This document shows positions 7,329 through 17,003 of a DNA stretch of 64,000 nucleotides, one piece after another. Position numbers and translations under genes: made by a program. The notes below the pieces were generated by a model that made no database searches, was not told the origin of the DNA, and worked only from the letters and a program-made list of their open reading frames with translations. Origin of the DNA: Rathayibacter sp. VKM Ac-2857 (GTDB lineage: Bacteria; Actinomycetota; Actinomycetes; Actinomycetales; Microbacteriaceae); assembly GCF_013205025.1 (NCBI RefSeq), contig NZ_JABMLE010000001.1, forward strand, positions 930,001 through 994,000. The letters are read 5' to 3'. Every line of letters starts with the position of its first letter. Within the stretch, counting starts at the first letter, position 1.

Positions 7329-8702
7329 GTGCTGCGGGTGCCTGAATGGCTCGGCATCGTCATCGGCCTCCTCCTCACCGTCGGCACCGGTCTCTTCGTC
7401 GCCTCCGAGTTCGCGCTGGTCAACCTCGACCGCAACGAGCTCGAGGAGCGCCGCGCCCGCGGTGAGAAGCGCCTCGATCCGACGATCTCCGCCCTGCGGA
7501 TCACCTCCACCCACCTCTCCGGCGCGCAGCTGGGCATCACGCTCACCACGCTGCTCACCGGCTACACCTTCGAGCCCGCGATCAGCTCGCTGCTGGACGG
7601 CCCGCTGCGCTCCGTCGGCGTCCCGGCCGAGATCGTGCCGGGCATCGGCACGGTCGTCGGCGTCGTGCTGGCGACCGTCTTCTCGATGGTGATCGGCGAG
7701 CTGGTCCCCAAGAACTTCGCGCTGGCGCTGCCGCTGAAGACCGCGCAGGTCGTCGTGCCGTTCCAGATCCTCTTCACCACGGTCTTCAAGCCGGTGATCC
7801 TGCTCTTCAACAACACGGCCAACGCCCTGATCCGCGCGATGGGCATCGAGCCCAAGGAGGAGCTCTCGGGCGCCCGCAGCGCCGACGAGCTCGGCTCGCT
7901 CGTGCGCCGCTCGGTGCTCGAGGGCACCCTCGACCGCGACCACGCCGACCTGCTGCACCGCACGCTCCGCTTCTCGAGCCGCAGCGTCGCCGACGTGATG
8001 ACGCCGCGGGTCCGGATGGCCTCCGTCACGCTGCAGAGCACCGCGGAGGACGTCGTCCGGCTGGCGAACCGCACCGGCTTCTCGCGCTTCCCCGTGCTCG
8101 GCCGCGACTCCGACGACGTCCGCGGCGTCCTGCACGTGAAGCACGCCTTCGCGCTCGAACCGGAGCGCCGTGCATCCGTGACCGCCGAGTCGCTGATGAT
8201 CGCGCCGATGCGCGTCCCCGAGACCGCCCGCGCCGACGCCCTGCTCGCTCCCCTGCGCGGCAGCGGCCTCGCGATCGCGGTCGTCGTCGACGAGTACGGC
8301 GGGACCGCGGGCGTCGTCACGCTCGAGGACCTGGTCGAGGAGATCGTCGGCGAGCTGGAGGACGAGCACGACCGCACCCGCGCGGGCGTCATCCGCTCGG
8401 GTCGCTCGGCGACCTTCGGCGGCGAGCTGCGCCCGGACGAGGTCGCGGAGCGCCTCGGTGCCGTCGTGCCCGAGGGCGAGGACTACGACACGGTCGCGGG
8501 GTTCCTCGCCTCGACCCTGGGACGGGTGCCCGAGCTCGGCGACGAGGTCGCCGTGGCCGGCGGCGTGCTGCGGGTCGACCGCGTCGCCGCCCACCGCGTC
8601 GACCGCGTCCGCTTCACCCCGGCCGCCGGCGCAGACGCTGCTGACGGGGGCGATGCCCCCGGCGTCGCCGCACTCCGAGCCGAGGGAGCCGTCCATGAGT
8701 GA
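7329..8702 (+). CDS. CNNM/CorC-type membrane protein with DUF21, CBS pair and HlyC domain
   Basis: A 457-residue protein of the hemolysin-C/CNNM family, linked to divalent-cation (Mg/Co) handling. The N-terminal DUF21 domain (about 1-190) has four hydrophobic segments and the motif GELVPKNFAL. A CBS pair follows (about 200-330; DVMTPRVRM opens it and VVDEYGGTAGVVTLEDLVEEIVG closes it). The CorC/HlyC transporter-associated domain (about 345-430) ends the protein. The GTG start has no clear ribosome site; hydrophobic residues begin at once, so the true start should be close. Its 3' end overlaps the second family member by 8 bases, so the two are co-translated and may form a heteromer. Confidence 0.88.
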   Translation: MLRVPEWLGIVIGLLLTVGTGLFVASEFALVNLDRNELEERRARGEKRLDPTISALRITSTHLSGAQLGITLTTLLTGYTFEPAISSLLDGPLRSVGVPAEIVPGIGTVVGVVLATVFSMVIGELVPKNFALALPLKTAQVVVPFQILFTTVFKPVILLFNNTANALIRAMGIEPKEELSGARSADELGSLVRRSVLEGTLDRDHADLLHRTLRFSSRSVADVMTPRVRMASVTLQSTAEDVVRLANRTGFSRFPVLGRDSDDVRGVLHVKHAFALEPERRASVTAESLMIAPMRVPETARADALLAPLRGSGLAIAVVVDEYGGTAGVVTLEDLVEEIVGELEDEHDRTRAGVIRSGRSATFGGELRPDEVAERLGAVVPEGEDYDTVAGFLASTLGRVPELGDEVAVAGGVLRVDRVAAHRVDRVRFTPAAGADAADGGDAPGVAALRAEGAVHE

Positions 8703-9726
8703 GTACCTGCCCGGGATCGCCTGGCTGGTGGTCCTGCTGGTGGTCAATGCCTTCTTCGTCGGCGCCGAGTTCGCCGTGATCTCGGCCCGCCGCTCGCAGA
8801 TCGAGCCGAGAGCCGACGCGGGCAGCCGCGCGGCGAAGACCACGCTCTGGGCGATGGAGCACGCCACGCTGATGCTCGCGACGAGCCAGCTGGGCATCAC
8901 CGTCTGCTCGCTGGTGATCCTCAACGTCTCCGAACCGGCGATCCACCACCTGCTCGAGATCCCGCTGGGCTTCACGGCGCTGTCCGCGGAGGCGATCGGC
9001 GTGATCGCGTTCGTCGCCGCGCTGCTCCTGGTGACCTTCCTGCACGTCGTGTTCGGCGAGATGGTGCCGAAGAACCTCGCGTTCTCGGTGCCGACGCGCG
9101 CCGCGCTGCTGCTCGCTCCGCCGCTCGTGCTCGTCTCGCGCCTGGTGAAGCCGCTGATCTGGTCGCTGAACGCGGTCGCGAACGGCATCCTCCGCCTGGT
9201 GCGGGTGGAGCCGAAGGACGAGGCGACGAGCGCCTTCACGCTCGACGAGGTCGCGGCGATCGTCCGCCAGTCGACCCGCGAGGGCGTGCTGGTCGACGCC
9301 TCCGGCACCGTCACCGCGGCCTTCGAGTTCACGACCAAGCGGGTCGTCGACGTCGCGGTCCCGCTCGAGCGGATCGTGCTTCTGCCCGCGGCGGCGACAC
9401 CCGCGGACGTGCGCCGCGCGGTCGCCGAGCACGGCTACTCCCGCTACCTGCTGGCGGACGCCGAGGGCCTGCCCGGCGGCTACCTGCACCTCAAGGACGT
9501 CTCCGACCTCGACGCGACGGACGCTCCGGTGCCCGCCAAGCGGATCCGCCGCCTCGCCGCGGTCTCGGCCGGCGACGAGCTGGAGGACGCGCTCGCCGCG
9601 CTCCGCCGCACCGGCGCGCACCTCGCGCGCGTAGTCGACCCGGAGGGCGCCACCACCGGCGTCCTCTTCCTCGAGGACATCATCGAGGAGCTCGTCGGCG
9701 AGGTGCAGGACGCGACCAACGCGTGA
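8695..9726 (+). CDS. CNNM-family membrane protein without the HlyC domain
   Basis: A 343-residue paralogue of the preceding protein. The DUF21 domain has four membrane segments and the matching motif GEMVPKNLAFSVP. The CBS pair ends in TTGVLFLEDIIEELVGEV, and the protein stops there, so the CorC/HlyC domain is absent. Paired long and short members are common in actinobacteria, so this is not a truncation. The ATG at 8695 lies inside the end of the upstream gene (8-bp overlap), with GAGGGAGCC upstream. A role in cation efflux or homeostasis is inferred from family only. It is convergent with the FUSC gene, with 19 bases between stops. Confidence 0.87.
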   Translation: MSEYLPGIAWLVVLLVVNAFFVGAEFAVISARRSQIEPRADAGSRAAKTTLWAMEHATLMLATSQLGITVCSLVILNVSEPAIHHLLEIPLGFTALSAEAIGVIAFVAALLLVTFLHVVFGEMVPKNLAFSVPTRAALLLAPPLVLVSRLVKPLIWSLNAVANGILRLVRVEPKDEATSAFTLDEVAAIVRQSTREGVLVDASGTVTAAFEFTTKRVVDVAVPLERIVLLPAAATPADVRRAVAEHGYSRYLLADAEGLPGGYLHLKDVSDLDATDAPVPAKRIRRLAAVSAGDELEDALAALRRTGAHLARVVDPEGATTGVLFLEDIIEELVGEVQDATNA

Positions 9727-9745
9727 CCGTCGGCGGAGTGGCCGG

Positions 9746-10876
9746 TCAGGCGAGCTCGGGCAGCGCGGCTCTCGCCTCGGCCGAGCTCGCCCCGGTCGCC
9801 GTCAGCAGGTCGACGACCAGCGGCCGGAGGATGACCAGGAGCGTCTTCTCGGCCAGCCGCGCCTCGGGGAGAAGCATCTGCGGGTCGAGGGTCGTCGCGA
9901 GCAGCACGAGGTCCTGACGGGCGAGCGCGAGCACCGCGGGCTCGGTGACGGCCCGGCCGAGCAGGGCGACGCCCGTCCCGAAGCGCAGCACGACATCGGC
10001 GAGGTCGGGCCGCGGGACGGCGTCGCCGACCAGGAAGTCGGTGCGGCGCGCGACGATCCGGAGGTTGCGGGTCGCGAGGTCGAGCGCGGCGAGCATGGTG
10101 CGCTGCCGCTCCAGCTCGGCGCGGTGACGCCGGACGAACGGCGAGATCCGCGCGACGCCGATCGCCGAGTCGAGCGCGGCCGTCCAGCCGTCGATCACGG
10201 GCTGCGTTCCGCGGACGCGCTCGAGCGCCCTCGCGGAGGCGGTGGGGTCGCCCCGGCGGAGCGCGTCGGCGAGCGCGTCGATCGTCTCGGCGAGCGCCGC
10301 CACCAGCCGCCGCGCCTCGGCCCGCGCCGCCCGCAGCGGGTTGCGCGGCACGATCGCCGTGCAGAGCAGCGCGGCGAGACCGCCGACGAGACCGTCGAGG
10401 CTCCGCGTGAAGACGCCGCCGTCGGGCGCGGGCAGGATCATCACCAGCATCGCCTGGGTGCCGGCCGCGACCGCGAAGCCGGGCGACGGCGAGAGCGCCC
10501 GCCCCAGCGTGAAGACGATCGCGAGCACCACGGCGAGCTGCCAGACGCCGGTGCCCCAGAGCAGCAGCAGCAGCTCGCTCGCGGTGATGCCGATCAGCAT
10601 GCCGATCGCGGTCTCGGCGACCTGCTTCGGCCGGGTGTCGCGCGCGATGCCGAGGCTCGAGATGGTCGCCGTCAGCGACAGCACCGGGGCCGGGTGGCCG
10701 AAGGCGAAGCGCGAGACGGAGTACGCGAGGATCGCCGCGAGGACGATCTGCAGCACCGCGGGCAGCGACGCCGCCGCGCGCGCGACGCCCCGGCCGGGCC
10801 GGAGGTCGTCGAGGCGGACGAGAGCGCGGATCCGCTCGGCCGCCCGATCCCGCCGAGCGGGTCCTGCGGCCACCAC
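9746..10876 (-). CDS. FUSC-family membrane protein (aromatic-acid exporter type)
   Basis: A 376-residue membrane protein. The N-terminal half (about 25-150) is a run of hydrophobic helices typical of FUSC/ArAE exporters, including AILAYSVSRFAFGHPAPVLS and a run ending PSPGFAVAAGTQAMLVMIL. The C-terminal half is a soluble helical domain. Such proteins export small aromatic or other weak acids; the substrate is unknown. Two adjacent GTG codons (10876, 10873) are possible starts. The gene begins 9 bases after the ygfZ stop, so the two are probably co-transcribed. Confidence 0.8.
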   Translation of the reverse strand: MVAAGPARRDRAAERIRALVRLDDLRPGRGVARAAASLPAVLQIVLAAILAYSVSRFAFGHPAPVLSLTATISSLGIARDTRPKQVAETAIGMLIGITASELLLLLWGTGVWQLAVVLAIVFTLGRALSPSPGFAVAAGTQAMLVMILPAPDGGVFTRSLDGLVGGLAALLCTAIVPRNPLRAARAEARRLVAALAETIDALADALRRGDPTASARALERVRGTQPVIDGWTAALDSAIGVARISPFVRRHRAELERQRTMLAALDLATRNLRIVARRTDFLVGDAVPRPDLADVVLRFGTGVALLGRAVTEPAVLALARQDLVLLATTLDPQMLLPEARLAEKTLLVILRPLVVDLLTATGASSAEARAALPELA

Positions 10877-10884
10877 GGCGTGGC

Positions 10885-12048
10885 CTACCTGGTCGCTGCC
10901 CCGAGCCGGGGCAGGCGGGGCACGCCCGCCTCCGCACCGGCACCGGGCGGGACGACGACCTCCTGCGCGGCCGAGACGAGGATCTCGCCGGCGAGCACGG
11001 TGAGCTCGAGGTCGACCGGGACCGAGCGCTTCACCACGGCGAGGGCGATGGGGCCCTCCTCGTAGTGCCAGGCGCTCGCGGTGACGGTGCCGACCTCGAC
11101 CGGCTCGCCGCCCTTGAGCGCGGTGACGACGTCGCCGTGCCCGGGCAGGGCGGAGTCCGAGCCGTCGAGCTGCAGCAGCACGAGGCGGCGCGGCGGGTGG
11201 CCGAGGTTGTGCACCTTCGCGACCGTCTCCTGCCCGCGGTAGCAGCCCTTGGCCAGGTGCACGGAGGAGCGGAGCAGGTCGAGCTCGTGCGGGATCGACC
11301 GGTCGTCGACCTCGGTCGCGTGCCGCGGGCGCCAGGCGGCGATGCGGAGCGCCTCGAGGGCGTCGGAGCCGGCCAGGGTGACGCCGGCGACGCGCGCCCG
11401 GGCGGCGAGCTGCTCGAGCGCCGCGCGCGGGACCAGGGTCTCGCGGGCGGTCCAGCCGGCCGCCGGGTGGACCGGGGCGAGGGCGTACTGCCAGCCGCCG
11501 GGCTGCACCTGCGCCCACGGGTCGAGCCAGCTGATGCCGGACTCCCCCGCGAGCTCGAGGGCCAGCGCGGTGGCGGGGCCGTCGCCGAGGGTCGCGAGCG
11601 TCGCGAACTCGACGGTGCGGTCGGCGATCTCGACGCGGAGCATGAAGCGCATCCGGTCGAGCCAGGCCGCGAGCCCCGGCGTCTCGTCGCGGTCGAGGAG
11701 GAGCCAGGCGGTCTCGCCGTCGTCGACGACGCGGATGAGGTGCTCGATCCGGCCGGACGGATCCAGCAGCAGGGTCTCGGCCGAGTCGCCGGGGGCGAGG
11801 CGGGCGAGCGCCTGGCTGGTCAGCGAGTCGAGCCAGGTGAGGCGGTCGGGGCCGGTGACGGTGACGACGCCGCGACCCGAGAGGTCGACGATCGCGGTGC
11901 CCGCGGCGAGCGCCCGCTGCTCGCGGAACGGCTCGCCGTAGTGCGCGGCGACGCCGGGCTCGGCCGCACTCGTGCCGACGACGGCGCCGGAGACCGAGAG
12001 GAGCGGGGAGATCGGAACGGGCACGGAGGACGCGGCCTCAGTCGACAC
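10885..12048 (-). CDS. ygfZ: YgfZ/GcvT-like folate-binding protein
   Basis: A 387-residue member of the tetrahydrofolate-binding family that aids repair or assembly of iron-sulfur proteins. The diagnostic YgfZ signature KGCYRGQETVAK is present at about residues 260-271. The N-terminal part resembles the GcvT folate domain (IVDLSGRGVVTVTGPDRLTW), and the end is a small beta-barrel region. It starts with GTG inside the end of the nitrobindin-like gene (11-base overlap), which implies co-translation. This pairing of a heme-binding lipocalin-like protein with YgfZ is frequent in actinobacteria. Confidence 0.92.
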   Translation of the reverse strand: MSTEAASSVPVPISPLLSVSGAVVGTSAAEPGVAAHYGEPFREQRALAAGTAIVDLSGRGVVTVTGPDRLTWLDSLTSQALARLAPGDSAETLLLDPSGRIEHLIRVVDDGETAWLLLDRDETPGLAAWLDRMRFMLRVEIADRTVEFATLATLGDGPATALALELAGESGISWLDPWAQVQPGGWQYALAPVHPAAGWTARETLVPRAALEQLAARARVAGVTLAGSDALEALRIAAWRPRHATEVDDRSIPHELDLLRSSVHLAKGCYRGQETVAKVHNLGHPPRRLVLLQLDGSDSALPGHGDVVTALKGGEPVEVGTVTASAWHYEEGPIALAVVKRSVPVDLELTVLAGEILVSAAQEVVVPPGAGAEAGVPRLPRLGAATR

Positions 12049-12646
12049 GGGCGAGCCTTCCGGAGGAGTGGGTGCGGAGCCCCTGGCCGAGCGCGGCGAT
12101 GTCCCACGCCCAGAGCAGGTGGTCGTCGACGAGGCCGTAGAGGCGGGTGGCGGCCGCGTAGTCCTTCGCGGCGGCGGTGCGCATGACCGCGTCGGTCGCG
12201 AGGTCGATCCGCGGGCCCTTGACCTGGCCGAGGTAGAGCTCGCTGACGCCGTCGGGGTGCACGAGAGCGACCTCGATGTCGAAGCCGCCCGCGCCGTTGC
12301 GCAGCGTCTCGACCGACTCGGCGTCGGGGAAGGCGGGGGCACCGCGACCCGGCAGCATCGCGGGGCCCGCGTCGGCGTCGGTGAGCGGGCGGCTGAGCCG
12401 CCAGTAGCCCATCTCGCTCACGAGGGGCCGGTGGCCGACCTCGCTGTCGTCCTCGAGCAGCCAGGTGTACGAGCTGTAGTTGAGGTAGGGCAGGCCGTCG
12501 TAGCTGAAGCTCACGCGGTGGCCGAACTCGGCCTGCACGGAGTCGTCGCCGACGGCGTAGTCGATGACACCCGATCCCTCCCAGACGCCGAGCAGCCAGG
12601 AGAGCGGGACGAGTTCGGGAGGGAGGCCCGAGGGGAGGGAGATCAA
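12038..12646 (-). CDS. Nitrobindin-like (FABP/DUF1794) heme-binding beta-barrel protein
   Basis: A 202-residue protein of the bacterial/plant nitrobindin family. The signature [16 protein letters not shown] (GxWxGxG type) opens the barrel, followed by alternating strands such as [19 protein letters not shown] and [10 protein letters not shown]. The family binds heme with a C-terminal His and reacts with nitric oxide or peroxynitrite; which His does so here cannot be fixed by eye. The TTG start at 12646 is chosen because GGAGCAGG lies just upstream and the barrel begins soon after. A longer reading would run into the small gene upstream. It is followed by overlapping ygfZ. Confidence 0.85.
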   Translation of the reverse strand: MISLPSGLPPELVPLSWLLGVWEGSGVIDYAVGDDSVQAEFGHRVSFSYDGLPYLNYSSYTWLLEDDSEVGHRPLVSEMGYWRLSRPLTDADAGPAMLPGRGAPAFPDAESVETLRNGAGGFDIEVALVHPDGVSELYLGQVKGPRIDLATDAVMRTAAAKDYAAATRLYGLVDDHLLWAWDIAALGQGLRTHSSGRLARVD

Positions 12647-12663
12647 ACCTGCTCCGGCGGCGG

Positions 12664-12774
12664 CTAGCGCTGGCCGCGGTAGAGCTTGTAGACGACCACG
12701 CCGGAGACCCACGCGATCGCGAGGGAGGCGAGCCCGAGCAGTCCGAGGTAGAAGAGTTCGAGGGCGAGAAGCAT
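12664..12774 (-). CDS. 36-residue single-span membrane protein
   Basis: A tiny gene on the minus strand: ATG at 12774 with GGATGGAGCC just before it, and TAG at 12664-12666. The product is almost all one hydrophobic helix ([18 protein letters not shown]) followed by a basic tail [10 protein letters not shown], a typical inner-membrane miniprotein with the tail inside. It lies 17 bases upstream of the nitrobindin-like gene on the same strand, so the two are likely in one transcript. No function is known. Good start signal, clean topology and operon position are why it is called. Confidence 0.65.
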   Translation of the reverse strand: MLLALELFYLGLLGLASLAIAWVSGVVVYKLYRGQR

Positions 12775-12815
12775 GGCTCCATCCTATCCGGCGGCACCGA
12801 CGCGGAGGAGGGCTG

Positions 12816-13076
12816 TCAGAGCGAGGTGAGGGCGGCGATCCCGCTGGCGACGGCGACGACGACCATCGCGCCGACCACGCTCGTCATCGTCCGCACCAGG
12901 TAGCCGCTCGCCTTCGCGACGGCGAGCTGCACGGCGAAGGTCGCGAGGACGCAGCCGCCGAAGGTCAGCGCCAGCCAGAGCTGCTGCGAGGCGGACGGGG
13001 CGAGCACGAGGGTGACGACGGAGCCGGCCAGCGCGAGCGCCCAGACCACTCCCACTCCCGCGCGATCCCTGCCCAT
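12816..13076 (-). CDS. Small three-span membrane protein
   Basis: An 86-residue hydrophobic protein with three predicted membrane helices (about 8-27, 33-52 and 62-84) and a short basic N-terminus (MGRDRAG). No catalytic motif is visible. It is divergent from glnR, about 75 bases away, and lies upstream of the 36-residue gene on the same strand. It is probably a conserved hypothetical of Microbacteriaceae; the function is not recognised. Confidence 0.7.
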   Translation of the reverse strand: MGRDRAGVGVVWALALAGSVVTLVLAPSASQQLWLALTFGGCVLATFAVQLAVAKASGYLVRTMTSVVGAMVVVAVASGIAALTSL

Positions 13077-13151
13077 CCCCCAATTGTGCCCCAGGGAATC
13101 GGGCTTCCCGACCCGCCGCTAGTATTGCCGGAGACCATTACTGGAGGATCC

Positions 13152-13841
13152 GTGGCGCAGTTGTTGATACTGACCTCAGCCGGTGGCTCCGAGGTCCTCC
13201 CCGCGCTGGGTCTGCTCAGCCACAAGACCCGGCAGATCCCTGCGGAGCCGGCGCACCTCGTGAACGCACCGAGCTGCGATCTCATCTTCGTCGACGCCCG
13301 GCAGGACCTGGCGAGTGCGAAGTCGCTCTGCAAGATCCTGACCACCACCGGCATCAACGTCCCGCTGATCCTGATCCTCACCGAGGGCGGGCTCACCGCC
13401 GTCTCGGCCGACTGGGGCGTGAACGACGTCATCCTCGACTCCGCCGGCCCCGCCGAGGTCGACGCGCGCATCCGCCTGGTGATCGGCCGGCTCGCGCAGG
13501 AGCAGTCGACGTCGCGGATCCAGGCGTCCGGCGTCGTGATCGACGAGGCGAGCTACTCGGCGAAGGTGCACGGGCGTCCGCTCGACCTCACCTTCAAGGA
13601 GTTCGAGCTGCTGCGCTTCTTCGCGACCCACCCGTCGCGCGTCTTCACCCGCGAGCAGCTGCTCAGCGAGGTCTGGGGCTACGACTACTTCGGCGGCACC
13701 CGCACGGTCGACGTGCACGTGCGGCGCCTGCGCGCCAAGCTCGGCGATCTCGAATCGCTCATCGGCACGGTGCGCAACGTCGGCTACCGCTTCAACGTGT
13801 ACGAAGAGGACAATGAACGAGTCGCTCAATCTCTCGGTTGA
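13152..13841 (+). CDS. glnR: GlnR-type orphan response regulator
   Basis: A 229-residue OmpR-family regulator closely resembling actinobacterial GlnR, the global nitrogen regulator. The atypical receiver (about 1-115) keeps the Asp in [17 protein letters not shown] and the stretch [12 protein letters not shown], but the acidic pair near the N-terminus is missing (LLILTSAGG), as in GlnR, which works without a partner kinase. The winged helix has [12 protein letters not shown] and [18 protein letters not shown]. The GTG start has GGAGG 5 bases upstream. It overlaps mshD by 29 bases. The order glnR-mshD matches mycobacteria, which supports the name. Confidence 0.88.
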   Translation: MAQLLILTSAGGSEVLPALGLLSHKTRQIPAEPAHLVNAPSCDLIFVDARQDLASAKSLCKILTTTGINVPLILILTEGGLTAVSADWGVNDVILDSAGPAEVDARIRLVIGRLAQEQSTSRIQASGVVIDEASYSAKVHGRPLDLTFKEFELLRFFATHPSRVFTREQLLSEVWGYDYFGGTRTVDVHVRRLRAKLGDLESLIGTVRNVGYRFNVYEEDNERVAQSLG

Positions 13842-14694
13842 GAACCTGGCCGATCCCGCCGTCGCCGCGGGGCTCGAGCACCTGATCGGCCGGGCCGCCT
13901 GGTTCGACGGCCGGCCCCCGTTCAGCGATCAGACCCTGATCGACGCGCGGGCCGGCTCGCGCACACTCCTCGTCGGCCTGCGCGCCGACGTCGTGGTCGC
14001 GGCCGCGGTGCTCGGTCAGGGCGAGCTCGAGTTCGTCGTCGATCCGGAGTGGCGCGGCGTCGGCTTCGGCCGCGCCGTCCTCGACCAGGTGCTCGCCAGC
14101 GGGCGCACCGGACTGCTCGCCTGGGCGCACGGCGACCACCCGGCGGCCCGGGCCCTCGCCGCGTCCCACGACTTCGCGCCGGTGCGCACGCTGCTGCACC
14201 TCGCGCTGGATCCGCTCGTCGCCCCGCCCGTGCGCGTCGCCGACGGCTTCTCGCTGTCGGACGCGCGCGACCTCGATCCGGCCGAGTGGGTCGCCCTCAA
14301 CGCCCGCGTCTTCGCCGCGCATCCCGAGCAGGGGCGGATCACCGAGGACGACCTGGCCGCGCGCCGGGCCGAGCCCTGGTACCAGGACGAGGACTTCCTG
14401 CTGCTCCGCGACGCCCAGGGCGCGCTGGTCGGCTACGACTGGCTGAAGATCGAGCCGGAGTCGACCACGGGCGAGATCTACGTGCTCGGCGTGGCCCCCG
14501 AGACGGCCGGCCACGGCCTCGGCCGCACGCTCCTCGGCGCGGGACTCGCCCGGATGCTCGAGCGCGGCTGCACCGTCGCCGATCTCTACGTCGAGGCCGA
14601 GAACCGCTCCGCCGTGGCGCTGTACCGCTCGCTCGGTTTCACCGACGCCGCCGTCGACGTGCAGTACCTGCACCGCCGCCCCGCGGTGCGCTGA
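13813..14694 (+). CDS. mshD: Mycothiol synthase
   Basis: Acetyl-CoA-dependent enzyme that acetylates Cys-GlcN-Ins in the last step of making mycothiol, the actinobacterial redox thiol. The 293 residues hold two GNAT domains. The N-terminal one has [17 protein letters not shown]; the C-terminal, active one has [22 protein letters not shown], with the acetyl-CoA loop GHGLGR, and ends with [14 protein letters not shown]. The ATG lies 29 bases inside the end of glnR with GAGGACA before it, so synthesis is coupled. It confirms an actinobacterial source. Confidence 0.93.
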   Translation: MNESLNLSVENLADPAVAAGLEHLIGRAAWFDGRPPFSDQTLIDARAGSRTLLVGLRADVVVAAAVLGQGELEFVVDPEWRGVGFGRAVLDQVLASGRTGLLAWAHGDHPAARALAASHDFAPVRTLLHLALDPLVAPPVRVADGFSLSDARDLDPAEWVALNARVFAAHPEQGRITEDDLAARRAEPWYQDEDFLLLRDAQGALVGYDWLKIEPESTTGEIYVLGVAPETAGHGLGRTLLGAGLARMLERGCTVADLYVEAENRSAVALYRSLGFTDAAVDVQYLHRRPAVR

Positions 14695-14730
14695 GCGGCG
14701 CGCCGACTCCGAGGCTCCTCCCCAGGCCGG

Positions 14731-14752
14731 CTTCACCCGGCATTCACCACGG
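14731..14752 (+). promoter_or_regulatory. PHO box upstream of ppk
   Basis: Two head-to-tail 11-bp units, CTTCACCCGGC and ATTCACCACGG, match the actinobacterial PHO-box pattern (GTTCACC-type direct repeats). A possible -10 hexamer CAGGAT starts at 14780, 49 bases from the box start. The clear box before pstS has the same geometry. RegX3/PhoP binding is inferred. Confidence 0.7.
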
Positions 14753-14791
14753 GCGGCGCGGGCGCGTCCGGCGCGGTGCCAGGATGGTCGC

Positions 14792-16999
14792 ATGGACGGC
14801 GACAACCTGATTCTCGAAGACGGCCTGAGCGACGAGCTCGACGACGACTTCGACGAGGAGGAGGAGGGTCACTCCGACCCCCTGCTCCCGGACGACCGCT
14901 ATCTCGACCGCGAGCTGAGCTGGCTGGCGTTCAACCAGCGCGTGCTCGAGCTGGCCGAGGACCCGCTGGTGCCCGCCCTCGAGCGGGCCAACTTCCTCGC
15001 GATCTTCTCGTCCAACCTCGACGAGTTCTTCATGGTCCGCGTCGCCGGGCTGAAGCGCCGCATCCTCACCGGTCTCGCGCTGCCCACCAACATCGGCCGC
15101 GTGCCGGTCGACGTGCTGACCGACATCTCCGAGAAGGCGCACCTGCTGCAGCAGCGGCACTCGCGCGCCTTCAAGGAGCTCGTCGAGCCGGCCCTGCGGG
15201 ACGCCGGCATCGACATCGTCCGCTGGAGCGAGCTCAGCGACGCCGAGCGCGAGGTGCTCGACGACTACTTCTCGGCGCAGGTCTTCCCCGTGCTGATGCC
15301 GCTCGCCGTCGACCCGGCGCACCCCTTCCCCTACATCTCCGGGCTCTCGCTCAACCTGTCCGTCCGGGTGCGGAACCCGAAGACCCAGAAGACCGAGTTC
15401 GCCCGACTCAAGGTGCCGCAGATGCTGCCGCGGTTCGTGCGGATCGCCGGTGTCGCCGCTCCGGGCGAGCCGATGCGCTTCATCTCGCTCGAGGACCTGA
15501 TCGCGAACCAACTCGACGACCTCTTCCCGGGCATGGAGATCCTCGACCACCACGTCTTCCGGGTCACCCGCAACGAGGACGTCGAGGTCGACGAGGACGA
15601 GACCGAGAACCTGATCAAGGCGCTCGAGAAGGAGCTGCTCCGCCGTCGGTTCGGCCCGCCCATCCGCCTCGAGGTGACCGACGACATGGACGACGAGACC
15701 CTCGGGCTCCTCGTCCGCGAGCTCGACATCACCACGCAGGAGGTCTACAAGCTCCCCGCTCCGCTCGACCTCGGCGGCCTGTTCAGCCTGCAGAAGATCG
15801 ACCGGCCGGACCTCAAGTACCCCAACCACGTCCCGACGACGGCCGTGCAGCTCTCGCCGAGCGAGCCGAACCAGCGCCAGGACATCTTCAAGGCGGTCTC
15901 CCGCGGCGACGTGCTGCTGCACCACCCCTACGAGTCCTTCGCGACGAGCGTCCAGGCGTTCCTCGAGCAGGCGGCGGCCGACCCGGACGTGCTGGCGATC
16001 AAGCAGACGCTGTACCGCACCTCGGGCGACTCCCCCATCGTCGAGGCCCTCATCGACGCGGCGGAGTCCGGCAAGCAGGTCCTCGCGCTCGTCGAGATCA
16101 AGGCGCGCTTCGACGAGAAGGCCAACATCTCCTGGGCCCGCAAGCTCGAGAAGGCCGGCGTGCACGTGGTCTACGGCCTGGTCGGGCTGAAGACCCACTG
16201 CAAGCTCGCGCTGGTCATCCGCCAGGAGAAGGGCGGGGTGCTGCGGCACTACTCCCACATCGGCACCGGCAACTACAACCCGAAGACCTCGCGCATCTAC
16301 GAGGACCTCGGCCTGCTGACCGCCGACCCCGAGGTCGGCAAGGACCTGACCCGCCTCTTCAACGAGCTCTCGGGCTACGCGATCGAGAAGAAGTTCAAGC
16401 GCCTGCTGGTCGCGCCGCGCCACCTCCGCAAGGGCCTGCTCAAGCGCATCGCCGCCGAGACCGAGAACGCCCGCGCCGGCCGCCCCTCGGGCATCCGCAT
16501 CAAGATGAACTCGATCGTGGACGAGTCCGTGATCGACGCGCTCTACCGCGCGAGCCAGGCCGGCGTGCCCGTCGACGTCTGGGTCCGCGGCATCTGCGGG
16601 CTGAAGCCCGGGCAGGAGGGACTCTCGGAGAACATCCGCGTCCGCTCCGTCCTCGGCCGCTACCTCGAGCACTCGCGCATCTTCAGCTTCGTCAACGGCG
16701 GCGAGCCCGAGGTCTTCATCGGCAGCGCGGACATGATGCACCGCAACCTCGACCGCCGCGTCGAGGCCCTCGTGCGCATCGTCGAGCCGGCGCACCTCAG
16801 CGAGATCGCCGACATGTTCGACCGCGCGATGGACGAGAAGACCGCGTCCTGGTGGCTCGGCCCGGACGGGATCTGGACGCGGCACCACATCGACGAGGAC
16901 GGCGCTCCCCTCTCCGATCTGCAGAACCGGCTGATGGCGCACATCACGCATCGCAAGCGCACGGCGACGCGGACCGGCTCCCGAGCCTCCACCCGCTGA
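14792..16999 (+). CDS. ppk: Polyphosphate kinase 1
   Basis: Makes inorganic polyphosphate from ATP in the cytoplasm. The 735 residues include an acidic extension (about 1-30, rich in Asp and Glu), then the N-terminal domain beginning [19 protein letters not shown], the head domain, and two phospholipase D-like C-terminal domains. The catalytic His is in [29 protein letters not shown] and [13 protein letters not shown] also match the family. ATG at 14792. The MutT1-type gene follows 4 bases after the stop, as in mycobacteria, and the PHO box upstream suggests induction by phosphate starvation. Confidence 0.96.
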   Translation: MDGDNLILEDGLSDELDDDFDEEEEGHSDPLLPDDRYLDRELSWLAFNQRVLELAEDPLVPALERANFLAIFSSNLDEFFMVRVAGLKRRILTGLALPTNIGRVPVDVLTDISEKAHLLQQRHSRAFKELVEPALRDAGIDIVRWSELSDAEREVLDDYFSAQVFPVLMPLAVDPAHPFPYISGLSLNLSVRVRNPKTQKTEFARLKVPQMLPRFVRIAGVAAPGEPMRFISLEDLIANQLDDLFPGMEILDHHVFRVTRNEDVEVDEDETENLIKALEKELLRRRFGPPIRLEVTDDMDDETLGLLVRELDITTQEVYKLPAPLDLGGLFSLQKIDRPDLKYPNHVPTTAVQLSPSEPNQRQDIFKAVSRGDVLLHHPYESFATSVQAFLEQAAADPDVLAIKQTLYRTSGDSPIVEALIDAAESGKQVLALVEIKARFDEKANISWARKLEKAGVHVVYGLVGLKTHCKLALVIRQEKGGVLRHYSHIGTGNYNPKTSRIYEDLGLLTADPEVGKDLTRLFNELSGYAIEKKFKRLLVAPRHLRKGLLKRIAAETENARAGRPSGIRIKMNSIVDESVIDALYRASQAGVPVDVWVRGICGLKPGQEGLSENIRVRSVLGRYLEHSRIFSFVNGGEPEVFIGSADMMHRNLDRRVEALVRIVEPAHLSEIADMFDRAMDEKTASWWLGPDGIWTRHHIDEDGAPLSDLQNRLMAHITHRKRTATRTGSRASTR

Positions 17000-17003
17000 C
17001 GCC

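Noticed and set aside
7241-7345. 34-codon frame MDDPPPEPSGTAPSGT before the first CNNM gene
   Set aside because: It is low-complexity, rests on a short direct repeat (CCCTCGGGCACTG), has no clear ribosome site and overlaps the next gene's start.
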